Positions 16,520 through 24,989 of a stretch of DNA of 49,063 bases are shown piece after piece (positions within the stretch are counted from its first letter, which is position 1; each line of letters begins with the position of its first letter). The translations under genes and the position numbers were made by a program. Source of the DNA: an uncultured Rhodospirillaceae bacterium (GTDB lineage: Bacteria > Pseudomonadota > Alphaproteobacteria > Rhodospirillales > Magnetospirillaceae); contig CAJANL010000176.1 of NCBI GenBank assembly GCA_903941105.1, positions 1 to 49,063 on the forward strand, given 5' to 3'. A model generated the notes under the pieces. It was given only the letters and a program-made list of their open reading frames with translations. It searched no databases and was not told where the DNA came from.

Positions 16520-19024
16520 TCAATGCCCTCGCGGCTTGGCGCGCGCCGTGGGTGCGGCCTGCATGGGATCGTCGGGCCACCAGTGCTTGGGATACTGACC
16601 CTTGAGGTCCGACTTCACCGCCTTGTAGGCGTTGGCCCAGAAGCTGGCAAGATCGGCGGTCACCTGCACCGGCCGACGGGCCGGCGACAGCAGATGCAGT
16701 AGCAGCGGCACCCGGCCGCCAGCGATGCGGGGCGTCTCGGCGCAGCCGAACATTTCCTGCAAGCGCACGGCCAGCACCGGTACCGCGCCTGAATAATCGA
16801 TGCCGATCCGGCTGCCCGAGGGCACCGCCACATGGGTGGGGGCCAAGTCGTCCAGCCGCCGCCGCGTTTCCCACGGCAACAGGCCATGCAGCGCCTCCGC
16901 GAGGTCGAGGCGGCTGAGATGGGCACGCCGGGTGATGCCCGCGAGGTACGGCGCCAGCCAGATCTCCAGGCTGGCCGACAGGGCCTCGTCGGACAGGTCG
17001 GGCCAGCCGGCTTCAGGCTCGGCGCGGGCGAGGAATCCTATGCGGGCGCGGAAGGACTGCAACTCCGCCGTCCACGGCAGGCAGGCCAGACCCATGTCGC
17101 GCACCCCCTCGGCCATGGCGGCGGCGAGGTCGGCCGGCTCGGCGGACTCCAGCGGTTGATCGTCGAGCACCAGCGCCCATAGCCGGCGCTGACGGCGGGC
17201 CAGCACCACTTCGTCACGGCGGTTCCACTCGACGCGGGCGCCAGTCCGCATGTCGGCCGAGAAGTGGGCATCAAGATCGGCGCGGGTCAGCGGTGCCGCC
17301 AGGAAGATCCGGGCCTCGCGGCGGTCGCCGTCCAGTTCCGCCACCGCCAACCACTCCTCGGCCGACAGCGGCTCGTGCTCGGCGAACATGGCGCCACGCC
17401 CGCCCGAAAGCTGATAGCGCGGCTCGCCCCCGGGCCGCCGCCGGGCGATGCGGTCGGGATAGGCGAAGGCCACCAGCACGGCGACATCGGCGGGCGCCCC
17501 CCCCTGCTCGCCCGCCTTGACGCCCAGGCGCCGGCGCCACTCCCTGGCGGCCTGACGGACCCGGGCGAGGGCGCCACGATCGACCGGCAGGCCGTGGCCT
17601 TCACCGGTGCGGATGGCTTCGATGCGCAGCCGCAGGTCGGAATCGCGGTTGCCTCGACCCGCCCGCAACACGTCGCGCTCCTCCAGCAGCGCAGCCAGTT
17701 CGGCGGCCAGACCGCCCCATCCGAGATCACGCGCCTTCAGCGCCATATGGGCAAGGCGCGGATGCATGGCCAGCCGGGCCATGGCGCGGCCGTGGGCGGT
17801 GATGCGGCCTCCGTCGTCAAGCGCTCCCAGTTCGCCCAGCAGCTCGCGTGCCTGAACCAGGGCAGCGGCCGGTGGCGAATCGAGCCAGGCCAGGGAGGTG
17901 GGGTCCGCCACCCCCCACTGCGCCAGGTCGAGGGCCAGCGGTGCCAGGTCGGCTTCAAGGATTTCCGGCGCGGTGAAGGCGATCAGGGCGCGGTCCTCGG
18001 CTTCGTTCCATAGCCGGTAGCAGACGCCCGGCCCGGTTCGCCCGGCACGGCCACGGCGCTGATCGGCCGAGGCACGCGACACCGGCAACGTCACCAGCCG
18101 CGTCATGCCGGAACTGGGATCGAAGCGCGCCGCCCGCATCTGGCCGCCGTCCACCACCACCCGCACCCCCTCGATGGTCAGCGAGGTCTCGGCGATGGCG
18201 GTGGCCAGCACCACCCGACGGCGACCGTCGCGGGCGGGGCGAATGGCGCGGTCCTGCGCCTCCTGCGGCAGGTCACCATAAAGCGGCGCCAGCACGGCGC
18301 CTTCGGCGGCGGGATGCTCGGCCAGCAGCGCCTCGACACGGCGGATCTCACCCTGGCCGGGCAGGAACACCAGGATATCGCCCCGTTCGTCGTCGAGGGC
18401 ACGGATCACGGCGGCGGCCACCTCGTCGACGAACCGGCGCGGCTCGGGGCGAGTGCAGACGTGGCGGGTCTCGACGGCAAAGGCGCGGCCCTCGCTGGTG
18501 ACCACCGGCGCGCCGCCCAGCAGCGCCGCCACCGGCCCGCCGTCCAGCGTCGCCGACATCACCGCCAGCCGCAGGTCGTCGCGCAGCGAGGCCCTCGCCT
18601 CGATGGCCAGCGCCAGCCCAAGATCGGCGTGCAGGCTGCGCTCGTGGAATTCATCGAACAGCAGCGCCGCCACCCCGGGCAGCGAGGGATCGTCCTGCAA
18701 CATGCGGGTGAGGATGCCCTCGGTCACCACCTCGATACGGGTCGCGGCGCTAACCCGGGAATCAAAGCGGACCCGGTAGCCGACGGTGCCGCCCACTTCC
18801 TCGCCGAGGGTATGGGCCATGCGGGCGGCGGCGGCACGGGCGGCGAGGCGGCGCGGCTCCAGCATGATGATGCGCCCTTGCGCCGCCCACGGCTCGGACA
18901 GCAGCGCCAGCGGCACCCGGGTGGTCTTGCCGGCCCCCGGCGGCGCCTGCAACACCAGCGTACCGACGTCTGTGAGGGCGCGGCGGATTTCGGGCAGCAG
19001 AGGATCGATGGGCAGGGCGTCCAT
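16520..19024 (-). CDS. hrpB: ATP-dependent helicase HrpB
   Basis: An 834-aa DEAH/RHA-type helicase of the HrpB family, length as expected. Walker A APPGAGKTT (27-35), DEFH box (124-127; the HrpB-typical form is DEFHERS), SAT motif VMSATLDG, and the C-terminal helicase motifs FLPGQGEIRR and ATAIAETSLTIEGV. The C-terminal half holds the HrpB-specific domain (YQLSGGRGAMF, WPDLSDEALSASLEIWLAPYL). ATG at 19024 (MDALPIDPLLPEIRRAL) matches the family start, so the longer frame to 19105 is rejected. Its cellular role is poorly defined in general. It is divergent from the cytochrome c gene. Confidence 0.96.
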   Translation of the reverse strand: MDALPIDPLLPEIRRALTDVGTLVLQAPPGAGKTTRVPLALLSEPWAAQGRIIMLEPRRLAARAAAARMAHTLGEEVGGTVGYRVRFDSRVSAATRIEVVTEGILTRMLQDDPSLPGVAALLFDEFHERSLHADLGLALAIEARASLRDDLRLAVMSATLDGGPVAALLGGAPVVTSEGRAFAVETRHVCTRPEPRRFVDEVAAAVIRALDDERGDILVFLPGQGEIRRVEALLAEHPAAEGAVLAPLYGDLPQEAQDRAIRPARDGRRRVVLATAIAETSLTIEGVRVVVDGGQMRAARFDPSSGMTRLVTLPVSRASADQRRGRAGRTGPGVCYRLWNEAEDRALIAFTAPEILEADLAPLALDLAQWGVADPTSLAWLDSPPAAALVQARELLGELGALDDGGRITAHGRAMARLAMHPRLAHMALKARDLGWGGLAAELAALLEERDVLRAGRGNRDSDLRLRIEAIRTGEGHGLPVDRGALARVRQAAREWRRRLGVKAGEQGGAPADVAVLVAFAYPDRIARRRPGGEPRYQLSGGRGAMFAEHEPLSAEEWLAVAELDGDRREARIFLAAPLTRADLDAHFSADMRTGARVEWNRRDEVVLARRQRRLWALVLDDQPLESAEPADLAAAMAEGVRDMGLACLPWTAELQSFRARIGFLARAEPEAGWPDLSDEALSASLEIWLAPYLAGITRRAHLSRLDLAEALHGLLPWETRRRLDDLAPTHVAVPSGSRIGIDYSGAVPVLAVRLQEMFGCAETPRIAGGRVPLLLHLLSPARRPVQVTADLASFWANAYKAVKSDLKGQYPKHWWPDDPMQAAPTARAKPRGH

Positions 19025-19114
19025 GGCGAGGCCTTTATACAGAGGTCGCCGGCCCGGCACAGCGGCGGTCAGGGGTTCGCAGGCAATAAACCTTCGCGCT
19101 GCCATCTACTCCCC

Positions 19115-19143
19115 TTGAATTCGCCACAAACCTGGACGATAAA
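19115..19143 (+). promoter_or_regulatory. Candidate sigma-70-type promoter for the cytochrome c gene
   Basis: TTGAAT and GATAAA are separated by 17 bp, about 40 bp before the cytochrome c start codon. It is a weak match to the consensus and is proposed only from spacing and position. Confidence 0.35.
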
Positions 19144-19182
19144 CGCCTATCGCGCCTACCCCCTTCTGGGAGACTACGTCAC

Positions 19183-19542
19183 ATGATCAAGAAGCTGGGC
19201 CTCGTCCTCGGGGCCGCTCTCCTCGCCGCTCCGTTTGCCGCCTCCGCCGCCGACGCCCCCGCCGCCTTCAACCAGTGCAAGGCCTGCCACAAGGTCGAGG
19301 CCGGCAAGAACGGCGTCGGCCCGAGCCTGGCCGGCGTGTACGGCCGCAAGGCCGCCACCGTCGAAGGCTTCAAGTATTCCGACCCGATGAAGGCCTCGGG
19401 CCTGACCTGGGACGACGCCGGCTTGGCCAAGTACCTCGCCGACCCCAAGGCCGCCGTGCCCGGCAACAAAATGGCCTTCGCCGGCCTGAAGAAGCCCGAC
19501 GATCTGGCGGCGGTCATCGCCTACCTGAAGACCGTGAAGTAA
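19183..19542 (+). CDS. Class I c-type cytochrome (small, soluble, periplasmic)
   Basis: A 119-aa precursor with a Sec signal peptide (residues 1 to about 22, ending AASA). The mature part has the heme-attachment motif CKACH (Cys32, Cys35, His36), the GVGPSLAGVYGR segment, and the sixth ligand Met97 in GNKMAF. It should shuttle electrons between the bc1 complex and oxidases or reductases in the periplasm. It is monocistronic: its own candidate promoter lies upstream and a strong terminator begins 30 nt after the stop. Its Lys-rich surface is typical of cytochrome c2/c550-like proteins. Confidence 0.95.
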   Translation: MIKKLGLVLGAALLAAPFAASAADAPAAFNQCKACHKVEAGKNGVGPSLAGVYGRKAATVEGFKYSDPMKASGLTWDDAGLAKYLADPKAAVPGNKMAFAGLKKPDDLAAVIAYLKTVK

Positions 19543-19571
19543 GCCACACAGGCCTCTTCACAGCCGTCTCG

Positions 19572-19600
19572 CGCCGCCGCCCCTCGGGGCGGCGGCGTTT
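19572..19600 (+). terminator. Rho-independent terminator after cytochrome c
   Basis: Perfect 12-bp GC arms (CGCCGCCGCCCC and GGGGCGGCGGCG) around TC, followed by TTT. It lies 30 nt past the stop codon. Confidence 0.88.
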
Positions 19601-19624
19601 GCTTTGCGGGGGGAGCATTCTCCC

Positions 19625-19655
19625 AAAAACGTGATGCCCCTCAATGTGCATCACG
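19625..19655 (-). terminator. Candidate terminator, minus strand
   Basis: Arms CGTGATGC (19630-19637) and GCATCACG (19648-19655) with a 10-nt loop. Read on the minus strand the hairpin is followed by TTTTTG, so it could end transcripts coming from the GGDEF-EAL operon, whose last stop is 280 bp away. On the plus strand no T-run follows. Confidence 0.55.
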
Positions 19656-19795
19656 CTTTAGCCTTTCTAAATTCGCCCTCGCCGGGCGGGCACCTTCGTG
19701 CCCTTGTGCCGCTCGCTCAGTGCTCGCAAGAGTACCGCGTTTCATATCTCAGGCGCGGTGCTCTAACAGGGTGAGGAAAACTCAACTTTGCTTTC

Positions 19796-19820
19796 GTCAT
19801 TCCCGCGAAGGCGGGAATCC
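19796..19820 (+). repeat. REP-like palindromic repeat, copy 1 of an inverted pair
   Basis: Core arms ATTCCCGC and GCGGGAAT pair around GAAG, preceded by GTC and followed by CC. The core matches the hairpin in the MITE-like element at 8448-8475. Repeats of this type are scattered in many proteobacterial genomes. Confidence 0.75.
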
Positions 19821-19876
19821 ATGCGTCCGGCAGCACCGCATATGAAGGCAAATACCAGTCCTTGCCCCAACATGGC

Positions 19877-19899
19877 CCCCCGCCTTCGCGGGGGTGACG
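19877..19899 (-). repeat. REP-like palindromic repeat, copy 2 (opposite orientation)
   Basis: Arms CCCCCGC and GCGGGGG pair around CTTC, followed by TGACG. Read on the minus strand it is the same unit as at 19796-19820 with A-to-C changes, so the two form a head-to-head pair with a spacer of about 56 bp. Confidence 0.7.
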
Positions 19900-19930
19900 A
19901 GATGAAGGGCGGCGGGAGGAGTTTTTCCGC

Positions 19931-19960
19931 ACCCTGCTACCCCTCTCCCGCGAGCAGAGG
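19931..19960. repeat. Dispersed CCCTCTCCCG-type repeat overlapping a gene end
   Basis: Begins ACCCTGCT and continues with CCCTCTCCCG, as does the sequence at 46608-46636. Its right arm (CGAGCAGAGG) has decayed. It supplies the stop codon and the last residues (LPLLAGEG) of the GGDEF-EAL protein. Confidence 0.6.
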
Positions 19961-22402
19961 AAGTTCATCGCGCACCCTCCGCCCTTCGGCTTCGGACAGG
20001 AACTCCGTCGCCTCGTCGGCCGGCATGGGCCGGGCGATCAGATAGCCCTGGACCTCGTCGCATCCGTTGTCGCGCAGGACGGCCATCTGTTCGACCTCTT
20101 CGATCCCCTCGGCGACCACCTTGACGTTCAGGCTGTGGGCCAGGTCGATGATGGTCGAGACCAGCATGGCGTCGCGGCTGTCGCGCGCCACGTCGCGGAT
20201 GAACGAGCGGTCGATCTTCAAGGTCTCCACCGGCAACTGCTTGAGATAGCTCAACGACGAGTAGCCGGTGCCGAAATCGTCGATGGCTAGGCGCACCCCC
20301 AGTTCCTTCAGCCGCAGCAACACGTCGCGGTGGCCGGAGCCTAGTTCGAGCACCGTGCTCTCCGTCAATTCGAGTTCCAGCTGCTGCGGCGACAGCCCGG
20401 TCTCGGTCACGACGGCGGCAACCCGCTCCGGCAGGTCTTCAGCGTGGAGGTCGAGGCCGGACAGATTCACCGCGATACTGACCGGGGTTCCGCTCGCGGT
20501 CCACACCGCCGTCTGCAAACAGGCTTCACGCAGGACGAACTGATCGATGCGCCCGATCAACCGCGTCTCCTCGGCCAAGGGCACGAAGTCGGCCGGCGAG
20601 ATCATCCCCATTTCGGGATGCCGCCAACGGATCAGCGCCTCGAAGCCGGTGATGCGGCCGGAGCGCACGCACTGCTTGGGCTGGTAATATACCACCATCT
20701 GCCCCTCATCGAGGGCCCGGCGCAATCCGGTCTCAAGCTCAAGCCGCTGCTGCTCCTTGCGGGTCATGTCGGCCGAGTAGAAGCGGTAGCGGTTCTTGCC
20801 CTCCTTCTTGGCCTCGTACATGGCGGTATCGGCGTGCTGCAGCAGGTCCTCGGCGGTATCGCCGTCCTTGGGGAACATGCTGATGCCGACACTGGCGCCG
20901 ACGAAAACGTCGCGGCCGCCGATGCTCACCGGCCGCGACAGGGCAGCGGCAACCTTTTCCCACACCACCACGGTGTCATGCTGGTCGACGATCTGCTCGA
21001 TGACCACGGTGAATTCGTCGCCACCCAGCCGCGCCACGGTGTCGCTGGCCCGGATGCACTGCCGCAACCGCGCCCCCACCTCCTTGAGCAGTTCGTCACC
21101 GGCGCGGTGCCCCATGGTGTCGTTGACCTTCTTGAAACCATCGAGGTCAAGGAACATCAGGCCCAGCGCCTGATCGCTGCGGCGAGCGTGCAGCAGGGCA
21201 TGGGCCAAGCGATCGTGAAACAGCACACGGTTGGGCAGGTCGGTCAGCACGTCGTAATGGGCCAGGCGCTGGATACGCCTCTGGGCCTCCACCATGTCGG
21301 TGATGTCGCTGAAACTGCCGATGAAATAGGCGATCTCGCCGGCATCGTCACGAACCGCGACGATGCTTTCCCAGGCGGTGAACACGCTGCCGTCCTTGCG
21401 GCGATTCCAGATTTCGCCCTGCCAGCGCCCCGTCTCGGTGATGTCCTTCCACATGGACTGGTAGAAGGCCCCGTCGTGGTGATGGGACCGCAGGATCCTC
21501 GGCGTCTTGCCGATCACCTCGTCCACATCGAAGCCGGTCAGGGTGCCGAAGGTAGGATTGGCGCGCAGGATGACGCCCTTGGGATCGGTGATGATGGTGG
21601 CATCAAGGGCATTGCCGAAGACATGCGCCGCCAACCGGGTTTCCTCGTCGGCGCGCGCCTTCTCGACCAGACGGATCGCGGCGCGGCGGCCGATCAGACC
21701 GATGCCGCACAGACCCAACAGCCAGACGCCACCGTGGGAAGCCGCCATGGCGCGCACGGCGCGACTCTCGGCGGTGAGGTAAGGCGCCATGGGCACGGCG
21801 AGCCCGACAGCGCCGCGGACCTCGCCGTTCTTGAAGCCGAGATGGCCGTGACATTTCTGGCAACTCTCGGACATGATCATCGGCTTGATGAAGCGCAGGT
21901 GCGGTTGGCTGTCGACGTTGGCGACCTCCAGAACCTCCTCGGCACTCCCGGCGGTGAAGCGGCGGATGGCTTCGGCCTCCCACGCGTCTGCCTCGTTATT
22001 GGGATTGAGATAGACGATGCCGACGATGCGCCCCTTGATGCCGTACAACTCGTCGAAGTCCTGCATCATCTCCCGCAGCATGTAGGCGGGATTCATCAGG
22101 GTGAGCAGCCGGCCATCGGTGGTGACCAGATCGCGGTCGGGAAGGTGGGACATCCATGGGCTGGGAGGAGTCTTCTCGCTGGGCTCGACATAGACCCCGC
22201 CATGGGTCGAGGCCCAGAACCGGTAGGCCTGATCCTTGTTGAAGGATGCCCGCGCGGTATTCAACGCCAATTCGAAGGTGACATCGCGCTGCCGGTCGAC
22301 ATTCCACCACAGCGACGCGACGAGAATAGCTGTCCATAGGACCGCCGCCAGCCCAGTGTACCGCCAGACCGCCAACCGGATGCGAGCCTGCAGGTTCTCC
22401 AC
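19937..22402 (-). CDS. Heme-motif (Tll0287-like) sensor with PAS, GGDEF and EAL domains
   Basis: About 821 aa. One N-terminal membrane helix (about 14-34) precedes a roughly 180-residue periplasmic domain containing CQKCH (about 181-185), typical of the Tll0287-like (DUF3365) domain that binds c-type heme. A second helix (about 222-245) follows, then a PAS domain (TDPKGVILRANPTFGTLTGF), GGDEF with intact RLGGDEF and inhibition site RASD, and EAL with EALIRW, ELELTES, DDFGTGYSS and KIDRSFI. Both catalytic domains look active. The start is uncertain: TTG at 22432 has no ribosome site, whereas GTG at 22402 or 22405 lies just behind AGGAAGG. It is probably last in an operon with the two genes upstream. 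Confidence 0.9.
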   Translation of the reverse strand: MENLQARIRLAVWRYTGLAAVLWTAILVASLWWNVDRQRDVTFELALNTARASFNKDQAYRFWASTHGGVYVEPSEKTPPSPWMSHLPDRDLVTTDGRLLTLMNPAYMLREMMQDFDELYGIKGRIVGIVYLNPNNEADAWEAEAIRRFTAGSAEEVLEVANVDSQPHLRFIKPMIMSESCQKCHGHLGFKNGEVRGAVGLAVPMAPYLTAESRAVRAMAASHGGVWLLGLCGIGLIGRRAAIRLVEKARADEETRLAAHVFGNALDATIITDPKGVILRANPTFGTLTGFDVDEVIGKTPRILRSHHHDGAFYQSMWKDITETGRWQGEIWNRRKDGSVFTAWESIVAVRDDAGEIAYFIGSFSDITDMVEAQRRIQRLAHYDVLTDLPNRVLFHDRLAHALLHARRSDQALGLMFLDLDGFKKVNDTMGHRAGDELLKEVGARLRQCIRASDTVARLGGDEFTVVIEQIVDQHDTVVVWEKVAAALSRPVSIGGRDVFVGASVGISMFPKDGDTAEDLLQHADTAMYEAKKEGKNRYRFYSADMTRKEQQRLELETGLRRALDEGQMVVYYQPKQCVRSGRITGFEALIRWRHPEMGMISPADFVPLAEETRLIGRIDQFVLREACLQTAVWTASGTPVSIAVNLSGLDLHAEDLPERVAAVVTETGLSPQQLELELTESTVLELGSGHRDVLLRLKELGVRLAIDDFGTGYSSLSYLKQLPVETLKIDRSFIRDVARDSRDAMLVSTIIDLAHSLNVKVVAEGIEEVEQMAVLRDNGCDEVQGYLIARPMPADEATEFLSEAEGRRVRDELPLLAGEG

Positions 22403-22468
22403 CACGCCCTTCCTAAGTAATTCAAACGACAACTATACCATATGGCAGAAGCTCGCCATCATTTCATT

Positions 22469-23077
22469 CTAATTTGCGGAAGCCTCTCCCAGCCGCAGGC
22501 ACGAGGTGACTTCCAGTCCGGCATCCTCGTGCGCGGAGCGGTCGGGATGACGGCAGGCCCAGTCGGCCACGGCGGCATCGCGATCGCGGGCAAGGCGAAC
22601 GATGGCCGGGCGGTGCGCGTTGACCAACGCGGTAACCCATGCCGCCACCGTTGCCAGCCGTCCGTCCATCATCAGGCGGAACATCGGCAGCATGACGGCC
22701 ACGGCACCAGCGTCGTACCAAGCCTCACCGGTGACCCAACGGTTGGTGGTGAAGAGTTCGTCGGGCCAGCCGTCGGCACCGAATCCCACCGCCACCAGAT
22801 GGCAGGGCGCATCGGCCTCGGTCGTCGGCACCGCCGGCACCAGCCCCACCGCCATGCCCTTGGGCCGCTGGAACAGGTGCAGGTGTCCGTGTTCGCCGGC
22901 GCGGTGGACGTGGAAATAGGCCTGGGCATAACTGCCGCAGTCATACATGTCGCCGTCGGGGTAGTGGCGGCCAGGTTCGACCGCGTCGCCGCCGGTCAGT
23001 AGCGAGACCGGCGTGTGGCCGAGGCGCGCGATCGACGCCGCCAGTTCCCGCAGCCGCTCGGCTGCCGGGGTACTCAC
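22469..23077 (-). CDS. Conserved-looking protein of unknown function, His-rich motif
   Basis: A 202-aa soluble protein I do not recognise with confidence. Features are a central His-rich segment, AYFHVHRAGEHGHLHLF (about 53-69), suggesting metal binding or an active site, then MAVGLVPAVP and HLVAVGFGADGWPDELFTTNRWVTGE. No signal peptide or membrane helix is seen. It begins with GTG at 23077 inside the TGA stop of the TAXI-family gene (GTGA overlap), so the two are translationally coupled. The c-di-GMP protein follows 66 bp later on the same strand. Confidence 0.85.
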   Translation of the reverse strand: MSTPAAERLRELAASIARLGHTPVSLLTGGDAVEPGRHYPDGDMYDCGSYAQAYFHVHRAGEHGHLHLFQRPKGMAVGLVPAVPTTEADAPCHLVAVGFGADGWPDELFTTNRWVTGEAWYDAGAVAVMLPMFRLMMDGRLATVAAWVTALVNAHRPAIVRLARDRDAAVADWACRHPDRSAHEDAGLEVTSCLRLGEASAN

Positions 23078-24039
23078 CGCAGCCCGGCCTCGGTGAAGAA
23101 TTTCTCGGCGCCGTCATGCAGGCGGACGCTGATGCCGTCGCGGGCGACTTCCTTCTTGGACAGGTTCCGCAGCACCGGATGCAACCGCACGAAGGCGCCG
23201 AAATTGGCCGACACCGCCTTCAGCACGTCGAGAACGTCCTCGGCCGGCAGCCGGATGGTGCCGGCCAGCACCGCCTTGAGGCCGATACTGGCCAATTCGT
23301 CCTTATGGCCGTCATAGGTGCCGCCCTTGACCGCCACATGCGACAGCCACGGCGTTCTCTTGACGAAGGCGTCCACCGCCTTGCCCTTCACCGCCACCAG
23401 CGAGGCGCCGCACTCCTCGATGGCTTCGGCCACTTCGGCGATGGGATGCACGCCGGTAAAGACGGCGGCGTCGATGTTGCCACGGCAGAGCTCGGCCGCC
23501 TGTTCGGCAAAATCCAGCTCCACCAGCGGCGAGAGGTCGCCCAGCGACAGGCCGGCGGCATCGAGCACCGTCTCCCCCATGGCCCGCTGGAACGAGCCGG
23601 GGCGGCCGAGATTGACCCGCTTGCCCTTGAGGTCACCGATGAAGTTGATGCCCGAATCGGGGCGAACCAGCACCATGGTGGCCTCGCCATGCAGCGACAT
23701 CAGGGCACGCAGCTCGGGCTGCGGCCCGAGATCCTTGAAGCCTTCCTCGCCGGCCTGAGCCAGCAGAAGCGCCTTGGATTGCACCACCGCCAGGTCGGCA
23801 TCACCGCTCTTCAACGCCGCCATGTTGGCCGCCGAGCCCGACGAGGGCATCACCGCGCAGGTCATTCCCCGCGGACGCTCCTTGTTGACCGCCCGGCACA
23901 CCGCGCCTGCCACCGGGAAATAATAGCCGCTGACCTCGCCGGCCGCGATCACCAAGGTCCGCCGTTCGGTTGCCTCGGCTGCGTGCGGCAGCGGCACAAT
24001 GGCCAGGGCAGCGATGACCAATCTGGCAAAACGTCCCAC
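23074..24039 (-). CDS. TAXI-family (TRAP-type) periplasmic solute-binding protein
   Basis: A 321-aa precursor. GTG at 24039 is used because GGAGG lies upstream and a clean signal peptide follows (FARLVIAALAIVPLPHAAEA). The mature protein has the TAXI pattern: LVIAAGEVSGYYFPVAGAVCRAVN, CAVMPSSGSAANMAALKSGDADLAVVQS and LKGKRVNLGRPGS. TAXI proteins usually deliver substrates such as organic acids or glutamate to a TRAP membrane pair, but no TRAP permease is next to it. Instead it is coupled to an unknown gene and a membrane c-di-GMP protein, so a sensory role is possible. Upstream it is divergent from the CHAP gene. Confidence 0.92.
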   Translation of the reverse strand: MGRFARLVIAALAIVPLPHAAEATERRTLVIAAGEVSGYYFPVAGAVCRAVNKERPRGMTCAVMPSSGSAANMAALKSGDADLAVVQSKALLLAQAGEEGFKDLGPQPELRALMSLHGEATMVLVRPDSGINFIGDLKGKRVNLGRPGSFQRAMGETVLDAAGLSLGDLSPLVELDFAEQAAELCRGNIDAAVFTGVHPIAEVAEAIEECGASLVAVKGKAVDAFVKRTPWLSHVAVKGGTYDGHKDELASIGLKAVLAGTIRLPAEDVLDVLKAVSANFGAFVRLHPVLRNLSKKEVARDGISVRLHDGAEKFFTEAGLR

Positions 24040-24263
24040 TCCGGCCCCTCCATATCGGTCGAATCCCCCCCGTTCGGTAGTGCTCCATTCGGGGGGGTGG
24101 ATGATACCCAACCGGCGGGCCTTTCGGAAGAGGTGCCCCGCTTTTGGGGATTGACCACCCCAAAGATCACAAAAATTTGTCACGAGATCGATGAAACGGG
24201 TTGCCATCGGCTTTTCCCATCGACACAATCGGACATGTTGATGATGGGAGTGGAGAGGGTTTG

Positions 24264-24989
24264 GTGAAGAGGCTACTCGTCCTGCTGGTCGCCGTTCTCG
24301 GTCTTGCTGCTCCGTTCGAAGCGAAGGCCGTCCTCCAGTGCGTCACCTACGCCCGCCAGGAATCCGGCATCAACCTCAAGGGTGATGCCTGGCAATGGTG
24401 GAATGCCGCTCACGGCGTCTATGAGCGTGGACGGACCCCACGGGAAGGCGGCGTCCTGGTGTTCACCAAACAGGGCAGCATGCGTCACGGCCATGTCTCG
24501 GTGGTGACCCGCGTCATCAGCAACCGCATGGTGCTGGTCAATCACGCCAATTGGGCCCCCAGCCGCAGTGCCGGCCGCGGCCAGGTCCACGAAGCGGTAC
24601 CGGTCCTCGACGTCTCGCCGCACAACGACTGGTCGCAGGTGCGCGTGTGGTACCGCCCGGCCAACGACTATGGCAGCCGCGTCTACAAGACCGACGGGTT
24701 CGTCTATCGTCCCGGCGCGCTGGTGCGCCAGGCCTCACTGTCCACCCCGGCCCCCGAGGCCGCGATCAAGATCCAAGAGCCCATCCCCGCCCCCGCCCCC
24801 GTCGCCGTTATCGAAGCGAAGGCACCGGAGGTGAGACTCGAGGCGAGCGAAACCGAGGGTGGACAGGACAGCCGGCCGGGCCGCACCTTCAATCCCGGTG
24901 ACTGGGCCGAACAGGCCATGAGCGAACCGTCAACCGACGATCTGGTGACGGTGGCGGCCCACACCTTCCGTCGTCCTGCCCTCGGCTAG
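24264..24989 (+). CDS. Secreted CHAP-domain protein
   Basis: A 241-aa protein with a signal peptide (MKRLLVLLVAVLGLAAPFEAKA) and a CHAP amidase/peptidase domain: catalytic Cys26 in QCVTYAR, GDAWQWWNAA, the REGGVLVF turn and catalytic His in MRHGHVSVV (about 73-81). CHAP enzymes cleave peptidoglycan peptides. The C-terminal 100 residues are Pro/Ala-rich (IPAPAPVAVIEAKAPEV) and look like a flexible linker. GTG at 24264 behind GGAGAGGG is the preferred start; TTG at 24261 is adjacent. The last 60 nt overlap a zinc-ribbon gene on the other strand. Activity or substrate is not established. Confidence 0.85.
   Translation: MKRLLVLLVAVLGLAAPFEAKAVLQCVTYARQESGINLKGDAWQWWNAAHGVYERGRTPREGGVLVFTKQGSMRHGHVSVVTRVISNRMVLVNHANWAPSRSAGRGQVHEAVPVLDVSPHNDWSQVRVWYRPANDYGSRVYKTDGFVYRPGALVRQASLSTPAPEAAIKIQEPIPAPAPVAVIEAKAPEVRLEASETEGGQDSRPGRTFNPGDWAEQAMSEPSTDDLVTVAAHTFRRPALG

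Larger units (their letters stand above)
19656..19930. other. Non-coding spacer with palindromic repeats
   Basis: This part of the 394-bp gap between cytochrome c and the GGDEF-EAL gene shows no convincing reading frame. It holds a pair of oppositely oriented REP-like hairpins at 19796-19820 and 19877-19899 and otherwise unremarkable sequence. A minus-strand frame across it is mostly repeat-encoded and is not accepted as a gene. Confidence 0.6.

Noticed and set aside
20444..22339. 631-aa plus-strand frame opposite the heme-motif GGDEF-EAL gene
   Set aside because: Antisense shadow; the minus-strand frame has clear domains.
24160..24200. Imperfect palindrome TCACAAAAATTTGTCA between TAXI and CHAP genes as an operator
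   Set aside because: Short, A/T-rich and imperfect; could arise by chance and has no known binding protein.
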